DNA of 64,000 nucleotides. It comes from Phycisphaerales bacterium (GTDB taxonomy: Bacteria; Planctomycetota; Phycisphaerae; Phycisphaerales; UBA1924). The notes under the pieces are model-generated. The model was not told the origin of the DNA. It ran no database searches and saw only the letters and a program-made list of their open reading frames with translations. The first letter of the stretch is position 1. Every line of letters begins with the position of its first letter. Location of the stretch: the NCBI GenBank assembly GCA_040221175.1, contig JAVJVK010000004.1, positions 1-64,000 of the forward strand, given 5' to 3'. Position numbers and translations under genes: made by a program. Of this stretch, positions 1-8,229 are shown piece by piece.

Positions 1-366
1 GCGCATGCGCTCCGCTCGCGGACTCGCTGCGCGGATGCTCCGGCGCCACCGTGCACGCCCACGCTCACCCTGCCCCCCGCGCCGCAGCATCCGCCGAGCG
101 AGTCTTCGAGCGAAAGCGCATGCGGAGGCGAGGCGGCCCCCCGCCGCCCGGGCGTCAGCCCGCAAGCGAGTCTTCGAGCGCCTCAAGAAAACTACCTTTG
201 GTCGAGCCCCGGCGCAGCGTCCCGTCTTCGGGGCGCTCCGCCGGGGCGTCGAACTTCGGCGCACCCCCACAGCACGGTGCGCCCAACCCACCGCGCCCCC
301 AGCGCAGCACGAAGGGCGCACCCATGCGCGCCCCTCGCACCACACGCGACGTCGGTGACCGGGCGT
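1..366. other. gene-free left edge with repeats and a hairpin
   Basis: No convincing coding frame is seen; the open frames here are GC-bias artefacts rich in Arg, Pro and Ala. The stretch holds a 15-bp direct repeat (GCGAGTCTTCGAGCG at 98-112 and 166-180) and a long hairpin at 202-252, listed separately. The minus-strand gene that follows stops at 367, so this is its downstream region. Confidence 0.5.
202..252 (-). terminator. long hairpin, probable terminator of the minus-strand pair
   Basis: Perfect arms CCCCGGCG (207-214) and CGCCGGGG (239-246) are continued inside by AGCG/CGCT and CCCG/CGGG around a TCTT loop. A further five pairs extend the stem outward (TCGA/TCGA plus G206-C247, with G248 bulged). 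Read on the minus strand, a T-rich run (TTTTCTT, 191-185) follows about ten bases beyond the stem base, which fits an intrinsic terminator about 115 bases after the stop codon at 367. The gap between stem and T-run is longer than ideal, so a different RNA or DNA role is possible. Confidence 0.5.
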
Positions 367-1062
367 CTACGACGCCTCGCTCTCCACCGCCGGCCCCTGG
401 GCGATGATGGTCGCCTGCTGTGCTTCGCTCTGGTTGCCCGCCCCGTAGCGGACCGTGAAGCTGGCGGCCAGGCCGTCCTTGGTGGTCGTCTGCGCCGTCA
501 CGCGGTAGGCGATCACCGTGCTGGTGCCAAGGAAGGTCGAGTCCTCGAACTCGCGCTTCTTGGCGTTGAGCAGGAACTCGAAGGGCCCCTGGGGATCCTG
601 CTGGCGCTCGACCTTGTAGGTCACCGCCTTGACCCCCGCGGGGTGGTCGCAGGTGAAGGTGAAGCGCAGGCCCCCGCCGTCGAGCAGCTGGCGCGTAAAG
701 CCCTCGGGCGTGCCGGGGGCGGGGCTGGGGCCGGGGTCGGCCGGCAGGGGGATCTGCGCGGTGGTGAAGATCGAGTCCGGGTTGCCCTTGCTGCGGGCGA
801 AGCCGCGGATCTGGGTGACCTGGCCCGAGGCCTTGGCGCGCATGGCCTTGACCCCCGCGCGGTAGTCGGCGCCCTTGGCGTCGGCCAGGGCCTGGGCGGT
901 GAGCCACTGCGTCTTGAGGTCCTTGGCCTCCGAGAGCAGGGTGCCCAGGTCGGCCACTTCGAGCGGATCCAGGCCGATGGTCAGCCCCGCGGCCGACCAC
1001 ACGGGCACGCGCGTCTCGACCCAGTCGATGGCTTGCAGTGCGTTGTGCGGCACCGTGCTCAT
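367..1062 (-). CDS. hypothetical protein with C-terminal fibronectin-III-like half
   Basis: 231 residues, function unknown. Residues 1-95 look helical and Ala/Lys-rich. A Pro-rich linker (about 105-120, PADPGPSPAPGTPEG) leads to a beta-rich half that resembles a fibronectin type III fold (alternating strands, 'TYKVERQ', 'IAYRVTA'). There is no signal peptide or membrane segment, so it is probably cytoplasmic. The start ATG overlaps the stop of the upstream 40-codon gene in an ATGA, and GGAGG lies just upstream (read on the minus strand), so translation of the two is likely coupled. The fold assignment is inference from strand pattern only. Confidence 0.75.
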   Translation of the reverse strand: MSTVPHNALQAIDWVETRVPVWSAAGLTIGLDPLEVADLGTLLSEAKDLKTQWLTAQALADAKGADYRAGVKAMRAKASGQVTQIRGFARSKGNPDSIFTTAQIPLPADPGPSPAPGTPEGFTRQLLDGGGLRFTFTCDHPAGVKAVTYKVERQQDPQGPFEFLLNAKKREFEDSTFLGTSTVIAYRVTAQTTTKDGLAASFTVRYGAGNQSEAQQATIIAQGPAVESEAS

Positions 1063-1181
1063 GACACACCTCCTTCACGGGTCGCCTCGGCGGCGGGCCC
1101 ATGCGCCGCGAGCGCGGCGCGAACATAAGAACGGGTAATGCGGCCACGAGCGCCGCCCGGCGTAACAAGAGCGCTGTTCAT
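1059..1181 (-). CDS. small 40-residue coupled leader gene
   Basis: A short frame encoding a basic 40-residue peptide (begins MNSALVTPGG, ends REGGVS). Support comes from a strong Shine-Dalgarno sequence GAGGAG eight bases before its ATG and from its TGA stop overlapping the start of the 231-residue gene as ATGA. No family is recognised. It could be a real small protein or a translated leader that sets expression of the next gene. The ATG at 1181 is chosen over upstream in-frame starts because of the ribosome site. Confidence 0.5.
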   Translation of the reverse strand: MNSALVTPGGARGRITRSYVRAALAAHGPAAEATREGGVS

Positions 1182-1757
1182 CGGAACAACTCCTCGCGAG
1201 CGTCGTGGCCCGCTGGACCGGCGGCCACCATGGCCCCGGCGTGGGAACGTCATCGAGCCGTTGCGAACGCGCCTGCACGAAAAAGCATCACAATCCGAAA
1301 AATCGTCATCGCCCGCGCACGCCGCACGGTCCCAGAACCGGGCGAACCGCCCCGGCGCGGCCCGGGGCGGGGCCCAGCGTCCGAAAAGCCAGCGCGCACG
1401 CGCCGATCACGGTACCGAGATCGTCCATCACGGTACCGAGATCGTCCATCGCGGCACCGGGATGGGCCATCGCGGATGCGTCAAGCGCCAACATGGATGC
1501 GAGGTGGGGCGATCGGGATGCGTCTTCGGCCATCACGGATGCGTGCCGGGCGATCGCGGGTGCGCGATCGCCCGATCGGGAGGCGCGATGGGCGGTTGCC
1601 GATGGGCGTTGGGACGATCGGGATGCGCATGGGCCGCCACGGATGCGGGACGCGGCGGCCCCGGGCATCCGACGACCCGAGATCCGGCAAAGCAATCTGG
1701 GCAATCTGGGGAACGGCTGGCTAAGCTAGCCTGTACGCCGGTCGACAGGGAGGTTCG
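1182..1757. other. 576-bp divergent intergenic region
   Basis: It lies between the minus-strand pair and the plus-strand SUMF1 gene. Positions 1278-1313 form a relatively AT-rich patch (runs of A) that may hold the minus-strand promoter. Positions 1405-1656 are a degenerate 21-bp tandem repeat, listed separately. The SUMF1 gene has a Shine-Dalgarno sequence GGGAGGT shortly before its ATG. A TAGCCT hexamer at about 1729-1734 is a candidate -10 element for it. Confidence 0.6.
1405..1656. repeat. 12 x 21-bp degenerate tandem repeat
   Basis: Twelve consecutive 21-bp units keep exact phase without insertions. Units 1 and 2 differ at one base (GATCACGGTACCGAGATCGTC and CATCACGG...). Later units share a core like CATCGCGGATGCG, with variable tails. 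Because 21 is a multiple of three, every frame across it reads as a seven-residue repeat (for example HHGTEIV on the plus strand, MDDLGTV on the minus strand). None of these frames has a credible start or neighbour context, so the array is treated as non-coding. It ends about 100 bp before the SUMF1 start codon. Confidence 0.8.
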
Positions 1758-2798
1758 ATGATCAGGACGATCGCCCGACACGCGCTCTGCATCGCCGCCG
1801 CGGCCACTGGGATGGCTGCGAGCCCGGGCGTCGCGCAGACCGTCCCCCCAAGCTACGGGTTCGACTTCGTGATGGTGGGCGACCCCGGGAATCGCGGCGC
1901 GACCGCCGCCGAAGCGCCCATGTGGAACCGGGATCTCTACGGGCCGCTGGGAGCCGTCGATCACGCCTTCCGCATCACACGCACCGAAGTGACGAACGCG
2001 CAATACCTCGAGTTCCTCAACGCGTACAGCGCCACGCCCGGCTACGTCTGGGACCCCAGCATGGTCAGCACGTCGATCGCCATCGAGCGCTTCGGCCCCT
2101 CGGGCAACCCCATCTACTACGTGCTCCCGGGCGCCGAGAACTACGGCGCCGACGTCGGCTTCCGATACGCCGCGAGGTTCGCCAACTGGCTGCACAACGA
2201 CAAGGGCAGCGACCTCGCGGACTTCGAGGCCGGCGTGTACGACACGAGCACGTTCCGCGACGATCCGGTGACGGGCCTCCCCCTCGATCAGGTCGATCGA
2301 TCCCCCGACGCGAAATTCTTCATCCCTTCGATCCACGAGTGGATGAAGGCGGCCCACTGGGACCCCAACCGCGACGGACCCGGCCAGGGGGGCTTCTGGC
2401 AGTACCCCAACGGCGGCGACGAGCCCCTGGTCACCGGCATCCCCGGCGAGCCGGGGTCCGAGACCAGTGCCGGGCTCGCGCTGTTGTTCGGCGAGTACAC
2501 GCGCATTGACGTCGGCCTATATCCAGACTCGGCCAGCCCGTGGGGCATGCTCGACGCCTCCGGCGGCTTGTCGGAGATGACCGAGTCGGTCTCCGACTTC
2601 ACACGCTTCAAGTTGTTCCGGCCCGGAACGAGTACCGCGGCGCTGGATCCTGCGCTCGAAGACCGCCTCGATTACTTCTTCTCGCAGACCCGCCCCACAA
2701 GCTTGAATGGCTTTCGGATGGCCGGCGTCGTCCCCGCGCCGGGGAGCATTGCGGTCATGCTCGGGTGCGCGATGGTGTGCGGTCGCAGGCGTGCGTGA
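1758..2798 (+). CDS. secreted SUMF1/FGE-like domain protein with PEP-CTERM-like tail
   Basis: 346 residues. Residues 1-26 form a signal peptide ending in AQ. The body matches the formylglycine-generating-enzyme/sulfatase-modifying fold: 'RITRTEVTNAQYLEFLNA' near 70, 'GFRYAARFANWLHN' near 135, 'FFIPSIHEWMKAAHWDP' near 190 and 'SPWGMLDASGGLSEMTE' near 260. No obvious catalytic Cys pair is present, so it is probably a binding or structural member rather than a formylglycine-forming enzyme. The C-terminus (VPAPGSIAVMLGC then RRR) looks like a planctomycetal PEP-CTERM sorting signal with a short hydrophobic stretch and basic end. GGGAGGT upstream supports this start. Confidence 0.85.
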   Translation: MIRTIARHALCIAAAATGMAASPGVAQTVPPSYGFDFVMVGDPGNRGATAAEAPMWNRDLYGPLGAVDHAFRITRTEVTNAQYLEFLNAYSATPGYVWDPSMVSTSIAIERFGPSGNPIYYVLPGAENYGADVGFRYAARFANWLHNDKGSDLADFEAGVYDTSTFRDDPVTGLPLDQVDRSPDAKFFIPSIHEWMKAAHWDPNRDGPGQGGFWQYPNGGDEPLVTGIPGEPGSETSAGLALLFGEYTRIDVGLYPDSASPWGMLDASGGLSEMTESVSDFTRFKLFRPGTSTAALDPALEDRLDYFFSQTRPTSLNGFRMAGVVPAPGSIAVMLGCAMVCGRRRA

Positions 2799-2811
2799 CC
2801 GGCTCGTGAAG

Positions 2812-2935
2812 AGCACCTCCGCGTCCTCTGCGACCTCCGCGTTCGAGCACTTCCTCCGCTCATCCCCTCGCTCGCGCGAGGGGCTCGTGGGTTCTTGGTG
2901 CGCGACCTCTTCGCGTCCTTCGCGTCCAATGCCTG
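2812..2935. repeat. candidate dispersed inverted-repeat element
   Basis: Two short quasi-repeats of the form 'CTCCGCGTCCTCTGCGACCT' and 'CTCTTCGCGTCCTTCGCGTC' flank the hairpin at 2864-2883. Both read as rows of Asp-Ala-Glu/Ala-Lys-Asp on the minus strand. From memory, similar CTCTGCG/CTTCGCG strings recur between genes in several bacterial phyla. Copy number in this genome cannot be seen from one window. Confidence 0.4.
2864..2883 (+). terminator. 8-bp stem hairpin after the SUMF1 gene
   Basis: Perfect arms CCCCTCGC/GCGAGGGG with loop TCGC lie 66 bases after the SUMF1 stop, followed by the mixed stretch CTCGTGGGTTCTTGG. The T-rich tail is weak. The hairpin may end SUMF1 transcription, or may simply be the centre of the surrounding repeat-like element. 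Confidence 0.4.
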
Positions 2936-2993
2936 ACGTGAACCCGCCCTCATCACCCCCCCACCACCCGGCGAGCGTCCATAGCCTTGGGCG

Positions 2994-3398
2994 ATGGCAC
3001 GGCCCCCGATCGATCCGCAGCACGCCGCCCGCGCCCTGGAGCGCGTCCGCACCGTCTCGAGCTGGATGGACACGCGCTATCGCGTGCCGGGGACGAGCTA
3101 CAGGTTCGGCTTGGATCCTATCATCAGCCTGCTGCCGGTGGTTGGCGACACGGCGTCGCTGCTGATCAGCGTGTACCCGATCCTGGAGGCCAAGCGGGCG
3201 GGCGTGCGGCGGCGGACGCTGGCGAAGATGCTGGCGAACCTGGGGCTCGACTGGCTGGTGGGGCTGATCCCGCTGATCGGCGTCATCCCCGACGCGTGGT
3301 ACAAGGCCAACACGCGGAACCTGAAGCTGCTGGAGAAGGAGCTGGGCGGTCCCAAGGGCGGTCCGGATCGGAGCACTCGGCATACGGTTGGCCCATGA
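2994..3398 (+). CDS. DUF4112 family membrane-associated protein
   Basis: 134 residues. It matches the DUF4112 family pattern: an N-terminal helix ending 'YRVPGTSYRFGLDPIISLLPVVGD' (30-53), a first hydrophobic segment, and the second 'GLDWLVGLIPLIGVIPDAWYKANTRNLKLLE' (88-118). Family function is unknown; two amphipathic or membrane segments suggest it sits at the inner membrane. The stop overlaps the triosephosphate isomerase start (ATGA), so the two are co-transcribed. The start has no Shine-Dalgarno sequence, but TAGCCT lies six bases upstream, like a -10 element of a leaderless mRNA. Confidence 0.85.
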   Translation: MARPPIDPQHAARALERVRTVSSWMDTRYRVPGTSYRFGLDPIISLLPVVGDTASLLISVYPILEAKRAGVRRRTLAKMLANLGLDWLVGLIPLIGVIPDAWYKANTRNLKLLEKELGGPKGGPDRSTRHTVGP

Positions 3399-4195
3399 GC
3401 ACCCACACCGGCAGCACCCCCACCAGCAAGAAGCGCCGCACCTTCATCGGCGGCAACTGGAAGATGAACACGACCAGGGGCCAGGCCCTGGAGCTGGCCG
3501 CCGACGTGGGACGGGCGGTGAGCGGCGTGGGGCAGCGTGAGGCGCAGGTCGCCATCTACCCGCCCTTCGTGTGGCTCGAAACCATCCGCTCGAGCGTCGG
3601 GGCGACGGGCCTGTTGCTGGGCGCCCAGGACTGCTCGCCCGAGGCCAACGGCGCCCACACCGGCGACGTGTCGCTGGCGATGCTCACCGAGTGCGGCGTG
3701 TCGACGGTGCTGGTCGGCCACAGCGAGCGGCGGCACGGGCTCAAGGAAGCCGAGGGGCGCATCGCCGCCAAGCTGCGGGCCGTGCTCGACGCGGGGCTCA
3801 CTGGCGTCCTGTGCATCGGCGAGACGCTCGAGGAGCGCGAGGCCGGCAAGACCGACGCCGTGAACGAGGCCCAGCTCCGCAGCGCGCTCGAGAGCACCAA
3901 GATCGTCCGCCACGACCACCTGGTCGTCGCCTACGAGCCGGTCTGGGCCATCGGCACCGGCAAGACCGCCAGCGCGAGCGACGCCCAGGCGGCGCACGAA
4001 AACACCCGCAAGGTCCTGGACGACCTGCTTGGAAGCGACGCCGCCACCGCCATCCGCATCATCTACGGCGGCTCCATGAAGCCCGCCAACGCGAAGGAGT
4101 TGATGGCCCAGCCCGACGTCGACGGCGGCCTCATCGGCGGCGCGTCGCTGAAGGCCGAGGACTTCCTGGCCATCGTCGACGCCGCCAGCGCATAA
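3395..4195 (+). CDS. tpiA: triosephosphate isomerase
   Basis: 266 residues; interconverts dihydroxyacetone phosphate and glyceraldehyde 3-phosphate in glycolysis/gluconeogenesis. All catalytic landmarks are present: NWKM with Lys23, HSERR with His109, and YEPVWAIGTG with Glu181 and flexible loop 6, followed by the phosphate-binding IIYGGSMKPANA and GGLIGGASL segments. There is a short extra N-terminal tail of about 15 residues (STHTGSTPTSKKRR). The ATG at 3395 is chosen because it overlaps the DUF4112 stop and gives normal family length; the same frame stays open upstream only because of GC bias. Confidence 0.97.
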   Translation: MSTHTGSTPTSKKRRTFIGGNWKMNTTRGQALELAADVGRAVSGVGQREAQVAIYPPFVWLETIRSSVGATGLLLGAQDCSPEANGAHTGDVSLAMLTECGVSTVLVGHSERRHGLKEAEGRIAAKLRAVLDAGLTGVLCIGETLEEREAGKTDAVNEAQLRSALESTKIVRHDHLVVAYEPVWAIGTGKTASASDAQAAHENTRKVLDDLLGSDAATAIRIIYGGSMKPANAKELMAQPDVDGGLIGGASLKAEDFLAIVDAASA

Positions 4196-4199
4196 GACA

Positions 4200-4221
4200 A
4201 CCGCGTGCCTGAGCACGCGGT
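4200..4221 (+). terminator. hairpin terminator after tpiA
   Basis: A perfect nine-pair stem ACCGCGTGC/GCACGCGGT with loop CTGA begins five bases after the tpiA stop and is followed by TCTCGTTCAATC. The T-run is imperfect, but the position and stem quality fit a terminator ending the DUF4112-tpiA unit before the convergent ahcY gene. Confidence 0.6.
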
Positions 4222-4302
4222 CTCGTTCAATCAGTCACCCCACGAAGCCAACGCGTCGGGCTACGCCCGCGCACGGCCCCGCCGGCGAGGCGACAAGATG
4301 AC

Positions 4303-5793
<1,491 letters not shown>

Positions 5794-5874
5794 GTTTCGT
5801 TCCTCTTCCTTGACAGTTGGTTCGTTGTTGCGGTTTCCACACGACCCCCGGCATTGCGGGGCCCGATGCTCACG

Positions 5875-6837
5875 TTAACTTGGTTTTTTGCGTATGGGCC
5901 TGGCCGTCGCGGCAAATACCTCCGGCCCGCGCGCCACGGGTGAACTGCGGAGCACGCGATGGCCGCTGATCTGCAGCCCGGCCGCGGCGGCCCACTCGTT
6001 CAACTGGTCCTGCGAGATGCCCAGCCAGCGATGGCCCATCTCCAGGCGAAATTCCTCGCGACCGTGCGGCTGCATATCGACGATGAGCACGCGTCCGCCT
6101 GGCTTGAGCACGCGGGCGGCCTCACGCAGCGCCGCCTCGGGGTGCTCCAGGTGATGGAGCACCAGGCCCAGCACGGCCAGATCGATGCTGGCATCCTCGA
6201 GCGGCAGCCGCTCGGCGTCGCCCAGCTTCAGTTCGACGTTGTCCGGCGTGCCCAAGCGGTTGCGCGCCGCCTCGAGCATGGTCGGCTCGCGATCGATGCC
6301 AATGACTCGGGCCGCGACCGGCGCGAGCATGCCCGCGAACACGCCCGTGCCGCAGCCGATGTCGGCCACGACCATGTCGCCCGGCAGCAGTGACGCGAGC
6401 GCTTCGCCAGCGTACCGCTCGCCGAAGAGCTCGCGGCTGACGTCGTCCCACTCGGCGCCCACGCGTCCAAAAAACGCGGCCGAGCCGGGCCTGCGGTCGG
6501 CAATCACGGCGCGAAGGCGGCGCGTGTCGGCGTCGAGTTCGGCGCTACCCGTGGCTTCGCGAACCTGGCTCCACACGCCGCGGAGCTCGGGCGGCAGGTC
6601 GTCGCTGACGCAGCGGTAGAGCGTTGCCGTTCCGGCCGCACGACGCTGCACCCAACCATGCTCGGCCAGCAGTTTCAGGCGCCGGCTGACGGTCGACTGC
6701 GGGAGTTGCAGGACCTGGGCGATCTCACCGACGGCCAGTTCCTCGGCCTCGAGCACTCTGAGCATGCGCAAACGCACGCCATCGGCGATGGCCGAGAGCG
6801 CGGCGGCAATGTCATTGAGTGCGTCGACGGTCTTCAT
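5875..6837 (-). CDS. ArsR-type HTH fused to SAM-dependent methyltransferase, probable methyl-cycle regulator
   Basis: 320 residues. Residues 1-85 are an ArsR-type winged helix (recognition helix about 45-57, LPQSTVSRRLKLL). Residues 150-270 are a class I methyltransferase with motif I 'VADIGCGTG' at 158-165, acidic motif II 'GIDREPTM', and 'LGLVLHHLEHPEAALREAARVLKPGG'. Such fusions next to ahcY are taken to sense S-adenosylmethionine/homocysteine. Start choice: ATG 6837 gives a normal ArsR N-terminus. The earlier in-frame TTG at 6882 is part of a good -35 element (TTGGCT), which argues against starting there. A perfect palindrome overlaps the start codon and -10 element, so autorepression is likely. 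An alternative ATG at 6867 cannot be excluded. Confidence 0.85.
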   Translation of the reverse strand: MKTVDALNDIAAALSAIADGVRLRMLRVLEAEELAVGEIAQVLQLPQSTVSRRLKLLAEHGWVQRRAAGTATLYRCVSDDLPPELRGVWSQVREATGSAELDADTRRLRAVIADRRPGSAAFFGRVGAEWDDVSRELFGERYAGEALASLLPGDMVVADIGCGTGVFAGMLAPVAARVIGIDREPTMLEAARNRLGTPDNVELKLGDAERLPLEDASIDLAVLGLVLHHLEHPEAALREAARVLKPGGRVLIVDMQPHGREEFRLEMGHRWLGISQDQLNEWAAAAGLQISGHRVLRSSPVARGPEVFAATARPIRKKPS

Positions 6838-6882
6838 CCGTTTACCCGGATGAAGTGTAGAAGGCATCAGGGCGTGAGCCAA
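6832..6882 (-). promoter_or_regulatory. promoter and palindromic operator of the ArsR-methyltransferase/ahcY unit
   Basis: Read on the minus strand: TTGGCT (6882-6877), a 17-bp spacer, TACACT (6859-6854), then an inverted repeat CTTCATCCG-N6-CGGATGAAG (arms 6847-6855 and 6832-6840). The palindrome starts inside the -10 element, covers the expected transcription start, and reaches into codons 1-2 of the regulator. This is the position for a repressor that blocks RNA polymerase. The link to this particular ArsR protein is inference from proximity. Confidence 0.65.
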
Positions 6883-6904
6883 ACCGATGCCTGAAAATCA
6901 GGGA

Positions 6905-7639
6905 TTACCCACGAGGCTCGGGCTCCGGCGGAGCTGCATCCGGCGCCAGGACGCCCTCTTCCACGGCCTCGCGTGGCACGCGGACGAACGTCCGGCCCGG
7001 CGTCTCACCCAGGGCCCGAATGCGTTCGGCGATGACCGGATCGGAGTAATCGAACCACAATGCCATCGCGTACCGCTCCAATGCACGCTTGGTGTCGCCG
7101 ATGCCGTGATAGAACTCGGCGAGTTTCAACTGCGGCTCCCTGCTCATGCCGCGATCGACGCGGGCCGCCGCCAGCAGGGCCCGTTCGGCTTCGTCCGGAT
7201 CACCGATTTCCTCGGCGTATCGCGCCAGTCGCAGATAATCCTTCACGGTGCCCGGCTGGCGGGTGCGATCACGCAGCAGTGAAATCAGCCGATTGTCCTC
7301 GCCGGCGCCCTGCAGCGCGGCAATGAGCAGATTCAGCTTTTCCTCGTCCATCGGGTCGTCGCGGTAGACCCGCTCGAGCGGGATGATCGCATCGCCCGGC
7401 CGTTCAAGGGCCAGCAGGGCCTTACCCCGGCCCAGGTCCGATGCCAGCGGCACCGGATAGACCCGGGCGTACTCCTCCCATTCGGCCAGCGCCGTGGCGT
7501 AGTCGCCCCGGTCGTACGCGAGGTTTGCCGCCTCGCGGATCTCGCCGGCGGAGCGTTCCTTCGCACACCCGCTGAGCAGCAGGCCGAGCATGGCAAGGAT
7601 GGACAGGACGGCAACGGTGTGGAATGGCTTGCTGGGCAT
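6905..7639 (-). CDS. TPR-repeat lipoprotein
   Basis: 244 residues. A lipoprotein signal (hydrophobic 'VLSILAMLGLLL' then lipobox LSGC, Cys about 25) leads into helical tetratricopeptide-like repeats from about 32 to 205 ('AANLAYDRGDYATALAEWEEYARVYP' and similar pairs). The tail is Pro/Glu-rich. It is probably anchored to a membrane facing the periplasm, where TPRs scaffold protein complexes; the partner is unknown. The start has no Shine-Dalgarno sequence, but GATAAT lies seven bases upstream (minus strand), suggesting a leaderless mRNA. It is divergent from the phosphoesterase-like gene. Confidence 0.8.
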   Translation of the reverse strand: MPSKPFHTVAVLSILAMLGLLLSGCAKERSAGEIREAANLAYDRGDYATALAEWEEYARVYPVPLASDLGRGKALLALERPGDAIIPLERVYRDDPMDEEKLNLLIAALQGAGEDNRLISLLRDRTRQPGTVKDYLRLARYAEEIGDPDEAERALLAAARVDRGMSREPQLKLAEFYHGIGDTKRALERYAMALWFDYSDPVIAERIRALGETPGRTFVRVPREAVEEGVLAPDAAPPEPEPRG

Positions 7640-7702
7640 AGGTCCGATTATCGGCGCTCCAACTCGCCCTTGGCTACCCCCGGGCCCAACGATTCGCACG
7701 GC

Positions 7703-8071
7703 ATGCTCGAAACCGACCGCTTTCCAACCGTGCTCCTCCGCCACGACCTGCCCGATGGAACGCACCACTACGACTGGATGCTGGCGACCGACGAGGCAGG
7801 TCCGCTGCTCACCTTCCGCCTCGATCGGGACATCAGTCAGGACAACGAACCGTTTGAAGGCCTCCGCCTGCCCCACCACCGACGCCACTACCTGACCTAC
7901 GAGGGACCGATTTCGGGCAATCGCGGCTCGGTGCGACGCGTCCACTCCGGCTGGTGCCGCGTGCTCGAGGCCAACGAAAGCGACCTCCAGGTCCGCCTCC
8001 AACTGGGCATTCGTGACCATGTGCTACGTGGTATCCACGAGGGTTCCGATCGGTTTGTGTTCGGAGAGTGA
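7703..8071 (+). CDS. stand-alone LigD-type 3'-phosphoesterase-like protein
   Basis: 122 residues, the size of one domain. The pattern matches the phosphoesterase (PE) domain found at the N-terminus of bacterial NHEJ ligase D: 'LLRHDLPDGTHHYDWML' (11-27) corresponds to the family's 'HxAxxLHYDLRLE', and 'YEGPISGNRGSVRRVHSGWC' near 68-88 to the 'GxGTVxxWDxG' strand. His and Asp of HHYD are kept, but the Arg two residues after the Asp is replaced by Met, so activity is uncertain. No Ku or ligase gene is nearby. In LigD this domain trims 3' phosphates and ribonucleotides at DNA ends; here the role is inferred only. Confidence 0.65.
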   Translation: MLETDRFPTVLLRHDLPDGTHHYDWMLATDEAGPLLTFRLDRDISQDNEPFEGLRLPHHRRHYLTYEGPISGNRGSVRRVHSGWCRVLEANESDLQVRLQLGIRDHVLRGIHEGSDRFVFGE

Positions 8072-8229
8072 GCAAATTTTGTTTCGGATTTGATGGTCCT
8101 TCGATTAGAATCAATTCAGAACCGCTGGCATGACGCCAAGGTGGGCATCGTGCCGCCCGGCCACGTGGGGTAGTCGGGCCAGTCCGGGGGTATGCCACGG
8201 GCGGACGGCAACTCTCGGGAGCATGCACA

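Noticed and set aside
1138-1761. Frame encoding a heptapeptide repeat (HHGTEIV-like)
   Set aside because: Periodicity comes from the 21-bp DNA repeat, not from protein selection: other frames on both strands are equally repetitive. No ribosome site or plausible start was found, and it runs into the SUMF1 start.
2987-3394. N-terminal extension of tpiA through the DUF4112 gene
   Set aside because: The frame is open but Arg/Gly/Ala-rich, while the DUF4112 frame over the same bases matches a known family. ATG 3395 gives a normal triosephosphate isomerase.
5794-5874. SAH riboswitch before ahcY
   Set aside because: The 81-bp gap lacks recognisable conserved SAH-riboswitch elements. Regulation is more simply explained by the upstream operator.
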